A program made the position numbers and the translations under genes. The notes under the pieces are model-generated. The model worked only from the letters and a program-made list of their open reading frames with translations, did no database searches and was not told the origin of the DNA. Below are positions 17,564 through 25,955 of a stretch of DNA of 64,000 bases, piece by piece. Each line of letters opens with the position of its first letter. The first letter of the stretch is position 1. The stretch comes from CAWDPQ01 sp049642465 (GTDB taxonomy: Bacteria > Acidobacteriota > Vicinamibacteria > Vicinamibacterales > 2-12-FULL-66-21): positions 62,001 to 126,000 of the forward strand of contig JBAROV010000208.1 of NCBI GenBank assembly GCA_049642465.1, in the 5' to 3' direction.

Positions 17564-17627
17564 AAGGGGACTGTCCTCTTTTTCGGGAGCCGCTCCCGTG
17601 AAAAAGGGGACAGTCCCCCTTTTTTCC
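17564..17627. repeat. imperfect palindromic GGGGACTGTCC...GGACAGTCCCC element, copy 1
   Basis: Two inverted arms, AAGGGGACTGTCCTCTTTTT (17564-17583) and GAAAAAGGGGACAGTCCCCC, flank a small hairpin GGGAG-CCG-CTCCC. Each arm also contains its own palindrome (GGGGAC-TG-TCC / GGGGACAGTCCCC). It fills the space between two divergent genes. A second copy is at 52046-52110. It is a dispersed repeat, perhaps of REP type. Confidence 0.75.
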
Positions 17628-17648
17628 CGTATGCGACAATAACGACGG

Positions 17649-18215
17649 ATGAACCTTCCGAACGCGTTGACGCTCGGTCGCATCTTTCTCGTTCCTCTGC
17701 TTGTCGTCGTGCTCCTCACGAAGTTTGAAGGACGAATGATCCTCGGCGTGCCCAAGGAACTCGTGGGCGCCGCGATCTTCGGACTCGCCTCGCTGACCGA
17801 CTGGCTCGATGGCTATCTGGCCCGGCGCCGGAAGCAGGTGACGACACTGGGGCAGTTGATGGATCCGCTGGCTGACAAGCTGCTCATCACCGCGGCATTC
17901 GTCTCGCTCGTCCAGATGGACCTCGCTCCGGCATGGATGGTTGCCGTGATTCTCGGCCGCGAGTTCGCCATCACCGTTCTGCGGAGCATTGCGCACACCC
18001 GGGGCGTGGTGATTGCCGCGTCACCACTCGGAAAACTCAAGATGGTCACCGAGGTCGTCGCGATCCTGCTCTTGATCCTGGGCGATCAGCATCTGCCGCC
18101 GCTGGTCTTTCTCGGCAGAATCGCGTTGTGGATTGCCGTTGTCGCGGCCGTCGTGTCTGGCGTCGATTACTACCGCCGCTTCAACCACGTGCTGACCAAG
18201 GTCCAGCCCACCTAG
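17649..18215 (+). CDS. pgsA: CDP-diacylglycerol--glycerol-3-phosphate 3-phosphatidyltransferase
   Basis: A 188-residue inner-membrane enzyme that makes phosphatidylglycerophosphate, the first step of phosphatidylglycerol synthesis. The CDP-alcohol phosphotransferase motif is complete: DGYLARRRKQVTTLG then MDPLADK (DGx2ARx8Gx3Dx3D, starting at Asp54), with four aspartates for metal and catalysis. Several membrane helices are visible (IFLVPLLVVVLLT, VVAILLLILG, IALWIAVVAAVVSGV). Length is typical. It is a single gene; the next gene is on the opposite strand. Confidence 0.92.
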   Translation: MNLPNALTLGRIFLVPLLVVVLLTKFEGRMILGVPKELVGAAIFGLASLTDWLDGYLARRRKQVTTLGQLMDPLADKLLITAAFVSLVQMDLAPAWMVAVILGREFAITVLRSIAHTRGVVIAASPLGKLKMVTEVVAILLLILGDQHLPPLVFLGRIALWIAVVAAVVSGVDYYRRFNHVLTKVQPT

Positions 18216-18266
18216 CCTTAGATGGGGCTCCGCCCCATACCCCGGCTCGGTCGCTCCGTGGGGTTC

Positions 18267-19079
18267 CTAGTCGGTTTTTTTCGCGAGGGTGGAGCGGATC
18301 GCTTCCATCCGCTTTTGCGCTTCGGGCAGATACTCGCTCTTCTCGAACTCCTTCACCAGCCGGTCGTAGTAGGGGAGGGCTTCCGCCGGCCGCTGTACTC
18401 GCTCGTACGCCTCGGCGAGGTAGAAGAACACCGCATCCCGGTTGGTGTACCCGGGATCGCGTTCGAGAAGGCTCTTGAATCGGTCGATGGCGCCGGGATA
18501 CCAGCGCTGCCGATGGTAGTGCAGGCCGACCTGGTATTCGGAAGTGCCCAGTCGATCGCGCGCCTGCCGAAGCTTCGTTTTCGCCTCGTCGGCGAGCGCG
18601 CTCCGTGAGCCGAATCGTTCGAGAAACACCGTCAACTCGCGGATCGCCTCGCGGGTTTCCGTTTGATCGCGCTCCGGCGCCCGCATCTGATAGAAGTGCG
18701 CCATCGCGAGTTTGTATTGCGCGTAGTCCACACGCTCGTGGGTGGGGTAGTAGGACAGGAACTCGCGGAACTCGTTGATCCCGAGCACAAATGCCTCGGC
18801 GGTCCCCTCTCCAAGGTAGGTGTCGCCGATCCCCAGCTTCGCGTGAGCGCGATAGGGACTTTGCGGATAGACGTCAACGAGCTGCCGGAAGTACTCGCGC
18901 GCCGTGAGCCACTTCCTGTCGTTCAGCGCTTCGGTCCCTCGCTCGAACAGAAACTTGTCCGGTTCTGGCGTGCCGGTTGGCGGCCGCTTGGGGCCGGTCG
19001 CGCACGCCGCCGCGACGGTGACGATCACCAATACGACGATATGCTGAACGATCGAACGTACAGATCTGAGTGACATCAT
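18267..19079 (-). CDS. bamD: outer membrane assembly lipoprotein BamD
   Basis: A 270-residue lipoprotein with a signal peptide ending in a lipobox-like AAAC (VVLVIVTVAAAC) and five TPR-like helical pairs: FERGTEALNDRKWLTAREYF, VYPQSPYRAHAKLGIGD, YPTHERVDYAQYKLAM and so on. This is the BamD/YfiO pattern; it scaffolds the BAM complex that inserts beta-barrel proteins into the outer membrane. The ATG at 19079 overlaps the epimerase stop by four bases; an ATG at 19076 is next in frame. It is the last gene of the def-to-bamD run. Presence of BamD shows a diderm envelope. Confidence 0.88.
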   Translation of the reverse strand: MMSLRSVRSIVQHIVVLVIVTVAAACATGPKRPPTGTPEPDKFLFERGTEALNDRKWLTAREYFRQLVDVYPQSPYRAHAKLGIGDTYLGEGTAEAFVLGINEFREFLSYYPTHERVDYAQYKLAMAHFYQMRAPERDQTETREAIRELTVFLERFGSRSALADEAKTKLRQARDRLGTSEYQVGLHYHRQRWYPGAIDRFKSLLERDPGYTNRDAVFFYLAEAYERVQRPAEALPYYDRLVKEFEKSEYLPEAQKRMEAIRSTLAKKTD

Positions 19080-20023
19080 GCAACGACCGGGGTATTCGAC
19101 AGCCATCGATACTCTGCCTGGATCCCTTCCTCGAGTGAGACGCCCGGGCTGAACCCGAGATCTCGTCGCGCCAGCGTCGTATCCGCGAACGTATCCCGCA
19201 TGTCCCCCTTCTGTGCCGGTTCGCGCCGAACGTCGAGCGGCCGTCCCACGACACGCTCGATGATTTCGAGCACTTGATTGACCGTGACGCGCGATCCACC
19301 GCCGATGTTATACGCCCGCCCGGGAACGCCCCGCTCGCCAGCCGCAATCGTCGCCGACACCGCATCGTCTACGTAGGTGAAGTCCCGCGTTTGTTCGCCG
19401 TCGCCAAAGAGAGTAATCGGCGCGCCACTGATGGCGGCCCTGATGAAACGATTGAAGGCCATGTCGGGCCGCTGGCGCGGACCGTACACGGTGAAATACC
19501 GAACGGAGGTGGTTGGAACAGCGTGATTGACGAAGTAGAGATAACAGAGCTGCTCGGCGGCAAGCTTGGTCACGCCGTAGGGCGAGACCGGCTGCGGCAG
19601 CGCGTCCTCACGCATCGGGATGGACGCATTGTCGCCGTAGAGCGATGAGCTCGAAGCGTAGACCACACGGTGCAACTGGCGACCGACGCACGCCTCCAAC
19701 AAACGCTGCGTCGCCTCGACGTTGTTCTCCGTATAGGCCTTGAAATCGGTCCCCCAGCTCTTGCGGACACCGGCCTGAGCGGCAAGGTGGAACACGTGCG
19801 TCTTGTCTGCGAGGAGAGCAGCAAGGTCGGCGTGCTGAACGGTGCCGTAGACGAATCGGAAGCCTTTGCGATCGCGGTTGACGGCGAGATTCGCCTCTTT
19901 GAGTGGCTTGGGGTAATAGTCCGTGAAGCAATCGAGGCCGGTCACTTCGTAGCCGCGGTCGAGGAGCGCCGCTGTCAAATGCGAGCCGATGAAACCAGCG
20001 GCGCCAGTTACGAGCGCCTTCAC
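19076..20023 (-). CDS. NAD-dependent nucleotide-sugar epimerase (extended SDR)
   Basis: A 315-residue extended short-chain dehydrogenase. The NAD motif is GAAGFIGSH at residues 7-15 and the catalytic Ser/Tyr/Lys lie in VYASSSSLYGDN and SPYGVTKLAAEQL (YxxxK). The C-terminal sugar-binding part (YGPRQRPDMAFNRFI, GDGEQTRDFTYVDD) matches UDP-glucuronate/UDP-glucose 4-epimerases. The GTG at 20023 overlaps the thioesterase stop as GTGA, which I prefer to the upstream ATG at 20059. It should supply a UDP-sugar for envelope glycans. Confidence 0.85.
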   Translation of the reverse strand: MKALVTGAAGFIGSHLTAALLDRGYEVTGLDCFTDYYPKPLKEANLAVNRDRKGFRFVYGTVQHADLAALLADKTHVFHLAAQAGVRKSWGTDFKAYTENNVEATQRLLEACVGRQLHRVVYASSSSLYGDNASIPMREDALPQPVSPYGVTKLAAEQLCYLYFVNHAVPTTSVRYFTVYGPRQRPDMAFNRFIRAAISGAPITLFGDGEQTRDFTYVDDAVSATIAAGERGVPGRAYNIGGGSRVTVNQVLEIIERVVGRPLDVRREPAQKGDMRDTFADTTLARRDLGFSPGVSLEEGIQAEYRWLSNTPVVA

Positions 20024-20415
20024 GCAAACACCCGTCGAATCCTCTCCGGCAGCCGGCACGGCCGGCCGTTCACATCCACGGCGGCGTGAACGGTCTTGCC
20101 TGACGCGGCCAGCGCGGCGTCCTCGCGCCGAACCACCTCGTAGATAAACTGCATCCGGACCGGTGACAGCATCTGGCCCTCAGCCTTCACATCCAACTCA
20201 TCGTCATACTTCGCCGGTTTGTGGTACGCACACTGCGCTTCGATCACCGGAAGCGCAACGCCCTCGTGTTCCATTTCGCGGTAGCTCCAGCCCAGCGAGC
20301 GCAGCAGTTCGGCCCTCGCCACCTCGAACCAGACGAAATAGTTCGCGTAATAGACCACTCCCATCTTATCCGTCTCGGCGTACCGCACCCGCACCGTCGA
20401 AACCGACGAAGGCAT
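20020..20415 (-). CDS. YbgC-type acyl-CoA thioesterase (hotdog fold)
   Basis: A 131-residue 4-hydroxybenzoyl-CoA thioesterase-like protein. The catalytic motif YAETDKMGVVYYANYFVWFE is present with Asp16. Relatives hydrolyse short acyl-CoA or acyl-ACP and are linked to the Tol-Pal envelope system. The first 50 bases overlap the end of rpe, an unusually long overlap, and its stop overlaps the epimerase GTG, so translation is coupled on both sides. Confidence 0.85.
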   Translation of the reverse strand: MPSSVSTVRVRYAETDKMGVVYYANYFVWFEVARAELLRSLGWSYREMEHEGVALPVIEAQCAYHKPAKYDDELDVKAEGQMLSPVRMQFIYEVVRREDAALAASGKTVHAAVDVNGRPCRLPERIRRVFA

Positions 20416-21067
20416 TGCAGACCTCCCTCAACTCGCGCGTCGCCCGCGCCGGATCGCCGGTCCCGAAGATTGACTGGCCCGCTACCAGAATCTCGGCGCC
20501 AGCCGCGACGATACGCGCGGCGTTGGTGATGTCTACACCGCCATCGACTTCGATGGGTGCCCGGTTGCCGGCCGCATCCAGCAATTTGCGGACCGCCCGA
20601 ATTTTAGACTCGCTTCGCGGGATGAAAGTCTGCCCGCCAAATCCCGGATTCACCGACATGATCAGCACGTGATCGAGGAGCTCGGCGACCTCCTCGATCG
20701 TGCTGACGGGCGTCGAGGGGTTGAGCGCGACGCCGGCTTTGACGTGCAGACTGTGAATGAGCTGCAGGGTTCGGTGCAAGTGGGGCAGGACCTCCACGTG
20801 GACGGAAATCATCGACGCTCCTGCCTCGACAAAGGCCGGAATATAGCGGTCCGGTTCCTCGATCATCAAGTGTACGTCCAGCGGAATCTTCGCCACTTTC
20901 TTGATGCTCAGCACGACTGGAGGACCCATCGACAGGTTCGGGACGAAATGTCCATCCATGACGTCAACGTGGAGCATGTCGGCGCCGCCCGCTTCAACAG
21001 CCTTGATCTCGGTCCCAAGCGCCGCAAAATCGGCAGCCAGAAGCGAAGGAGCGATTTTGAGCGGCAT
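20366..21067 (-). CDS. rpe: ribulose-phosphate 3-epimerase
   Basis: A 233-residue TIM barrel that interconverts ribulose 5-phosphate and xylulose 5-phosphate. Signature segments are IAPSLLAADFA, MDGHFVPNLSMGPPVV (metal-binding His/Asp), VHLMIEEPD, VNPGFGGQTFIP and EVDGGV. Length is slightly above the usual 220 because of a C-terminal tail that lies in the overlap with the thioesterase gene. It starts 5 bases after the PASTA gene. Confidence 0.93.
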   Translation of the reverse strand: MPLKIAPSLLAADFAALGTEIKAVEAGGADMLHVDVMDGHFVPNLSMGPPVVLSIKKVAKIPLDVHLMIEEPDRYIPAFVEAGASMISVHVEVLPHLHRTLQLIHSLHVKAGVALNPSTPVSTIEEVAELLDHVLIMSVNPGFGGQTFIPRSESKIRAVRKLLDAAGNRAPIEVDGGVDITNAARIVAAGAEILVAGQSIFGTGDPARATRELREVCNAFVGFDGAGAVRRDG

Positions 21068-21072
21068 GGCGT

Positions 21073-21795
21073 TTACCTGCTGACCTCGAGCGAAATCGGC
21101 TCTCCCGGCGCGATCTGAAAGCCGCCTTGCGGGTTCTGACGCAACACAATCCCTGCGGGGACACCCGGATAGGGGTGCTCACCGACTACCGCCACGCGAA
21201 AGCCTTTTGCCCGCAGCAAATCGGCGGCCCGATCGCCGTTCACCCCGATGAGATCCGGCATGACGTAACTCGTTCCACGCTCACCACGATTCACGAGGAG
21301 CGCCACCTGCGCACTCGTCGTTTGCGGAGGGGGCGATTGCGCCACGACAGCGCCAGCCTGGTACTCAGCCGATCGGATCTCCGCGCCTTTGACCAGTACG
21401 AGACCATTCTGCTGCGCCCGGATCTGAGCGGCGCGTTCGGACTCCCCAACGAATGCCGGCACCTTCAGCGAGCGTGGCCCCGCGCTAATCCACACCTTGA
21501 CGCTCCTCTGGCGCCGAGTACTGACGCCTGCCTGCGGTTCCTGCGCGAGAATCTGTCCGGCCGGCACCTTCGGGTCAATCCTCGCCCCTTCCTCCACCTT
21601 TAACGCCAGTCCCGAACTCGCCAGCAGCGCGCTGGCCTCGTTGACGGACCGGCCCATGAGCTCGGGAACGGTTACGTCGCGCGTCTTCAGCGCGAGGCGC
21701 ATCGCCGCCGCGGCAAATAGCAGATAGGTCAGCAGCAGGGCCCCGCCGAGGAGGAGCAGCTTGCCGGCGCCCCACACGCGCGTCGTAAAGGCCAT
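21073..21795 (-). CDS. membrane-anchored protein with three PASTA domains
   Basis: A 240-residue protein with one membrane helix (LLLLGGALLLTYLLFAAAAM) and three consecutive PASTA repeats (TVPELMGRSVNEASALLASS, KVPAFVGESERAAQ, VMPDLIGVNGDRAADLL), each ending in the usual V-x-P-G-x-I motif (for example KVPAGQILAQEP, GVPAGIVLRQNP). PASTA domains bind peptidoglycan or muropeptides. No kinase domain is attached, unlike PknB proteins. It lies between rsmB and rpe in a housekeeping run, a common bacterial gene order. Confidence 0.85.
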   Translation of the reverse strand: MAFTTRVWGAGKLLLLGGALLLTYLLFAAAAMRLALKTRDVTVPELMGRSVNEASALLASSGLALKVEEGARIDPKVPAGQILAQEPQAGVSTRRQRSVKVWISAGPRSLKVPAFVGESERAAQIRAQQNGLVLVKGAEIRSAEYQAGAVVAQSPPPQTTSAQVALLVNRGERGTSYVMPDLIGVNGDRAADLLRAKGFRVAVVGEHPYPGVPAGIVLRQNPQGGFQIAPGEPISLEVSR

Positions 21796-21813
21796 GAATG
21801 GAAAAGTTTAGCA

Positions 21814-23160
21814 TTAGTCACGGACGAGGGTTGCGGCGAAGAACGCCTCCAGCCTGTCACGAAAGGGAAGCGTCCGAAGGTAACCGGAGGTCTCGACGAG
21901 TGGTTCAATGACAGGAGGCAGAGCTGTCGGTCGGCTCACAGTAAACTCGCGATGCGCGTCGAGGAAACGTTCGACGACCTCATCGTTCTCGTCCGGCTCG
22001 CTCGAGCAGGTCGCATATACCAGTCGTCCGCCTGGACGCACGCTGTCCGAGAGCGTGTCCAGCAACCGTACCTGGAAGGCGGCGGCCGTCGGCAGTTCCC
22101 CGTCCTGACGGCGCCATTTGATGTCGGGATCGCGTCGCAGCGTCCCAAGCCCGGAGCACGGTGCGTCCACGAGTACACAGTCGAACTGTGCGTTGAACGG
22201 GACCGATTTCGACGCGTCGGCCTGCACCACACGAATACACTGCGCACCCGATCGCCGCACCGTATCTGCGAGCAGCCGCATGCGCCGCGCCCGCACGTCC
22301 ATCGCGACGACGAGCCCGTTGTCGCCCATGGCTGATGCCATTGCCGTCGTTTTGCCGCCGGGCGAGGCACACGCGTCCAGCACGCGTTCCCCTGGCCGCA
22401 CGGCGGTCATGAACGTGACGACCTGAGACGCCTCGTCTTGAACGACGAACGCCCCGGTATATGCAAGCGGGGTCCGGAGCGGATTCCCACTTTCAACGAT
22501 CAACGCGTCGGGGGCAAAGCGCGCCGGGCTCGTGACAACGGCGTGTTGCCGGAGCGCAACGGACAACGCCTCGCGCGTGGTCTTCAGTCGATTCGCCCGC
22601 AGCGTCAATGCTGCCGGGGCGTTGTTGAACTGACACCACTGTTCCGTCGCCTCGAATCCGTAGCGATCCAACCAGCGGGCAACCAGCCAGCCGGGGTGTG
22701 ACAGGGTCGTCATCAAATAGGCGAGGGCTCCTTTGCGAGAACTGGTATCGCGCGGAGGCAAGGGAAGTTTCGTCCGCTCCCGGCTCACGCGGCGAAGAAT
22801 CGCGTTGACAAGCGGCGCCGCGCTCCGTTTGCCGGCTCTCTTTGCTAGATTGACCGCTTCATCCACGGCTGCTGACGCGGGAACGCGCGTGAGATGCAGC
22901 AACTGAAACATCGTCATCCGCAGGATGTCGATGACCTCTGGATCGAGCCGGGAAATCGGTCGGCGCGCAAATGTGGCAATCACGTGATCGAACGCGGCCT
23001 GCCAGCGGAGCGTTCCCGTGGCGATTTCTCCGGCGAGCGCGCGGTCACGTTCGTCCTTCAGGTTCGTCCTGGCGCGTGCGAGTGCGGTGGGAAGGTCGAT
23101 ACGGGAACCATTGACGCTGCGCAAGACTTCGTACGCTGCGGCACGCGCGGGAGAGATCAT
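21814..23160 (-). CDS. rsmB: 16S rRNA (cytosine-967-C5)-methyltransferase
   Basis: A 448-residue protein: an N-terminal NusB-like RNA-binding domain (residues 1-140) and a C-terminal SAM-dependent m5C methyltransferase. Motifs are VLDACASPGGKTTAMA (SAM site), VDAPCSGLGTLRRDPDIKW (Cys that resolves the adduct) and VYATCSSEPDEN (catalytic Cys). The ATG at 23160 overlaps the fmt stop by four bases. The order def-fmt-rsmB is conserved in many bacteria. Confidence 0.93.
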   Translation of the reverse strand: MISPARAAAYEVLRSVNGSRIDLPTALARARTNLKDERDRALAGEIATGTLRWQAAFDHVIATFARRPISRLDPEVIDILRMTMFQLLHLTRVPASAAVDEAVNLAKRAGKRSAAPLVNAILRRVSRERTKLPLPPRDTSSRKGALAYLMTTLSHPGWLVARWLDRYGFEATEQWCQFNNAPAALTLRANRLKTTREALSVALRQHAVVTSPARFAPDALIVESGNPLRTPLAYTGAFVVQDEASQVVTFMTAVRPGERVLDACASPGGKTTAMASAMGDNGLVVAMDVRARRMRLLADTVRRSGAQCIRVVQADASKSVPFNAQFDCVLVDAPCSGLGTLRRDPDIKWRRQDGELPTAAAFQVRLLDTLSDSVRPGGRLVYATCSSEPDENDEVVERFLDAHREFTVSRPTALPPVIEPLVETSGYLRTLPFRDRLEAFFAATLVRD

Positions 23161-24122
23161 GGAGTCTCGAGGCGCGCGCCGGCTGGGATCTTGTGGCCGG
23201 CCAGGTACTCTCGAGCGCTCATCGCACGGCTCCCCTCGGGTTGCAGTTGCAGAATCTGCAGCGGCAAGCCATCGCCACACGCCACAATAATTCCACTCGC
23301 CTCTGCAACGATTATCGAGCCGGGTTGAGTGGGGTGTGCCGAAGCGGTCGGTGGCATCTTTCGAGTACGGTGGATCAGTACCCGTTCGTCACCGAGTCGA
23401 GCAGCGGCGAGCGGCCATGGTTGCAGGCCCCGGACGACGTTATGGATCGTCTGAGCCGGCAGCCGCCAGTCGATGCGGCCCTCCGCTTTCGTCAGTTTGG
23501 GCGCGAACGTCGCGTGAGAATCGTCTTGCGGTGTTTCGAAGGCGCGCCCTTCGGCGATTGCTTCCACGACCTCGAGGAGCAGGCCGGCGCCAAGGACGGC
23601 AAGCGCCTGCTCGACCTCCGTACTCGTTTCGTCCTCTCCGATGGCGCGGCGACGGGTCGCGAACGTCGGTCCGGCGTCGAGTTCGGTCACGAGCCGCATG
23701 ATCGTGACACCCGTTTCCGTCTCTCCGGCGATCACGGCACGGTGGACCGGCGCGGCGCCCCGATATTTCGGAAGAATCGATGCGTGGACGTTGATCATTC
23801 CGTGCCGCGGCGCGTTCAGCAGCGCATCGGGAATGATGCGGCCGTACGCGGCAACGACCCCAAGATCGGGCCGGAGCGCCATGATGCGTTCCAGAAACTC
23901 GGGATCCTTGATGCGTTCTGGCTGCAGCACCGGGATTCCACGTGCGAGCGCGACCTCCTTTGTTGGTGTCATCTGGACGCGGTGACCGCGCCCTTTCGGC
24001 CGGTCTGGCTGCGAGACGAGGGCCACGACGTGATGCCGGGAATTGGCCAGGCCGACCAGCGTCGGCACAGCAAACGCGGGTGTGCCGAAAAACACAATCC
24101 TCAGGCCCTCACCAACTACCAT
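23157..24122 (-). CDS. fmt: methionyl-tRNA formyltransferase
   Basis: A 321-residue enzyme that formylates initiator Met-tRNA with 10-formyl-THF. The N-terminal Rossmann part has FFGTPAFAVPTL, the formyl-transfer site INVHASILPKYRGAAPVH (Asn and His) and the Asp in VTELDAGPTF; the C-terminal OB domain follows. Its start overlaps the def stop by seven bases. Partner of the deformylase encoded just upstream. Confidence 0.95.
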   Translation of the reverse strand: MVVGEGLRIVFFGTPAFAVPTLVGLANSRHHVVALVSQPDRPKGRGHRVQMTPTKEVALARGIPVLQPERIKDPEFLERIMALRPDLGVVAAYGRIIPDALLNAPRHGMINVHASILPKYRGAAPVHRAVIAGETETGVTIMRLVTELDAGPTFATRRRAIGEDETSTEVEQALAVLGAGLLLEVVEAIAEGRAFETPQDDSHATFAPKLTKAEGRIDWRLPAQTIHNVVRGLQPWPLAAARLGDERVLIHRTRKMPPTASAHPTQPGSIIVAEASGIIVACGDGLPLQILQLQPEGSRAMSAREYLAGHKIPAGARLETP

Positions 24123-24625
24123 CGTCCGGCGCGCTGCAGTTTGTGGATCTTGCGTACGATGAGATCCCGCTTGATGCCCCGCAGGCGATCGACGAACACG
24201 GTACCGTCGAGATGATCGAGTTCGTGCTGGAACGCACGCGCAAGAAGCCCGCTGGCTTCAATCGTCTGCGGCTGCTCCCCGCGATTTAGGCCGCGGAGCG
24301 TCAGTTTGGCCGGTCGCACGACGGTCGCGTTGAACCCGGGAACGCTGAGGCAGCCTTCTTCTTCGAGTTGCATGCCGTCCCGGTCGACGATCTCAGGGTT
24401 GATCATGATGACCAGATCGGACGGCGTTCGGCCGAGCGACAGGTCTACGACAAATATGCGAACCGGCACGCCAATCTGCGTCGCCGCGAGACCAATGCCG
24501 GGAGCCGCGTACATGGTCTCAATCATGTCGTCGATGAGTTGCTGCAGTTCGTCATCGAACGCGGTCACTGCAGCCGCCGGATGGTGGAGCGGCGGCTGAC
24601 CGTACCGGAGGATTGGCCGCAGCAT
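24116..24625 (-). CDS. def: peptide deformylase
   Basis: A 169-residue iron/zinc hydrolase that removes the formyl group from new proteins. All three motifs are present: GIGLAATQ (43-50), EEGCLS with metal-binding Cys92, and HELDHLDG with His134, Glu135 and His138. First of the def-fmt-rsmB run; it starts only 8 bases after aroC ends, so it could also be read from the aroC promoter. Confidence 0.95.
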   Translation of the reverse strand: MLRPILRYGQPPLHHPAAAVTAFDDELQQLIDDMIETMYAAPGIGLAATQIGVPVRIFVVDLSLGRTPSDLVIMINPEIVDRDGMQLEEEGCLSVPGFNATVVRPAKLTLRGLNRGEQPQTIEASGLLARAFQHELDHLDGTVFVDRLRGIKRDLIVRKIHKLQRAGRW

Positions 24626-24633
24626 CAGAGGTG

Positions 24634-25839
24634 TTAACGCGGGGCTGGAACGTGGAAACGATCGCCCATTGATGCGGACCAGGCTGTCATGGCTCGCTCG
24701 AGTTCGGCAATCGAGTCACCGCCAAACTTCTCGACCAGTGCGTCTGCCAGCACCAGCGCGACCATGGCTTCGCCGACGACGGCGGCGGCTGGTACCGCAC
24801 ACACGTCACTGCGCTCGATTGCGGCCACCGATTCGGTCATCGTCGACAAATCCACCGATCGGAGCGGTTTCATCAACGTGGAAATCGGCTTCATCCACGC
24901 CGATACGCGAAGGTCCTCTCCGTTTGTGACACCGCCTTCGAGGCCACCGGCGTTGTTTGTCGGCCGGGCCAAGGGAGGAACTCGATCGGATGCCGGTACG
25001 ATCTCGTCGTGGACGCGCGATCCCGGACGGGAGGCGGCCTCCGGTCCGAGCCCGATCCCGACGGCCTTGATTGCCGGAATCGACATCAGCGCCTGCCCCA
25101 ACCGGCCGTCAAGCTTGCGATCCCACTGGATGTAGCTTCCCAATCCGATAGGCACGTTCCGAGCGATGACCTCGAACGCTCCGCCACGCGTATCGCCTTT
25201 CTCGCGGGCCGCGTCAATTTCCGCGATCATCTGGCGCTCGACATCTTCGTCGACGCACCTGAGCGGCGAGTCCGGCGAGAGCGCCGCGGCGCGCTCGAAG
25301 GGAACAACGGTGCCGGGAGGGAGCCGCGCTTCCCCAATCGCCCAGACATGACTGGTCAGTCCAACGCCCGCCCGCGCGAGGAGCTGTCTCGCGATTGCGC
25401 CCGCCGCGACGCGCGACGCTGTCTCTCGCGCGCTCGCGCGTTCGAGAATGTCTCGTATATCGGACCGTCCGTACTTGGCTATCCCCGCGAGATCGGCGTG
25501 CCCCGGACGCGGACGGGTCACGGCCGAACGCTTTGCCCCGCGAGCCTCCGCCGGTGCCTCCGCGCCGACATGCATCGTGTGTTCCCAATTCGGCCAATCG
25601 CGGTTTTCGATCATCATCGCAATCGGCCCGCCCATCGTCTCGCCGCCGCGAACGCCTGACAGGATTTCCGCACGGTCCGACTCGATCTGCATCCGTCGCC
25701 CGCGGCCGTAGCCGCCCTGCCGGCGACGGAGTTCGGTAGTGATGATGTCGGGATCGACGGGCAGCCCGGCGGGAATGCCTTCGAGGATGACGACGAGGGC
25801 ACGGCCGTGCGATTCGCCGGCGGTGAGAAATCGCACCAT
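24634..25839 (-). CDS. aroC: chorismate synthase
   Basis: A 401-residue enzyme that makes chorismate from EPSP using reduced FMN. The start MVRFLTAGESHGRALVV at 25839 matches the family N-terminus, so the longer frame to 25890 is rejected. The signature RASARETASRVAAGAIAR is present, as is RRRQGGYGRGRRM near the N-terminus. It stands apart from the aromatic supraoperon and so escapes the Trp attenuator. Divergent from the sigma54 activator gene. Confidence 0.95.
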   Translation of the reverse strand: MVRFLTAGESHGRALVVILEGIPAGLPVDPDIITTELRRRQGGYGRGRRMQIESDRAEILSGVRGGETMGGPIAMMIENRDWPNWEHTMHVGAEAPAEARGAKRSAVTRPRPGHADLAGIAKYGRSDIRDILERASARETASRVAAGAIARQLLARAGVGLTSHVWAIGEARLPPGTVVPFERAAALSPDSPLRCVDEDVERQMIAEIDAAREKGDTRGGAFEVIARNVPIGLGSYIQWDRKLDGRLGQALMSIPAIKAVGIGLGPEAASRPGSRVHDEIVPASDRVPPLARPTNNAGGLEGGVTNGEDLRVSAWMKPISTLMKPLRSVDLSTMTESVAAIERSDVCAVPAAAVVGEAMVALVLADALVEKFGGDSIAELERAMTAWSASMGDRFHVPAPR

Positions 25840-25955
25840 CTGCGAGAAATTGTATACGAAGTTTCTTCGACATCCTGCCGGCGCGGGCACAGATTTGCTG
25901 GCGGATCCTGAAGTTGCCGTGCGGGTCGCACGCTTGCAGCCTCAGTCGATACCAG

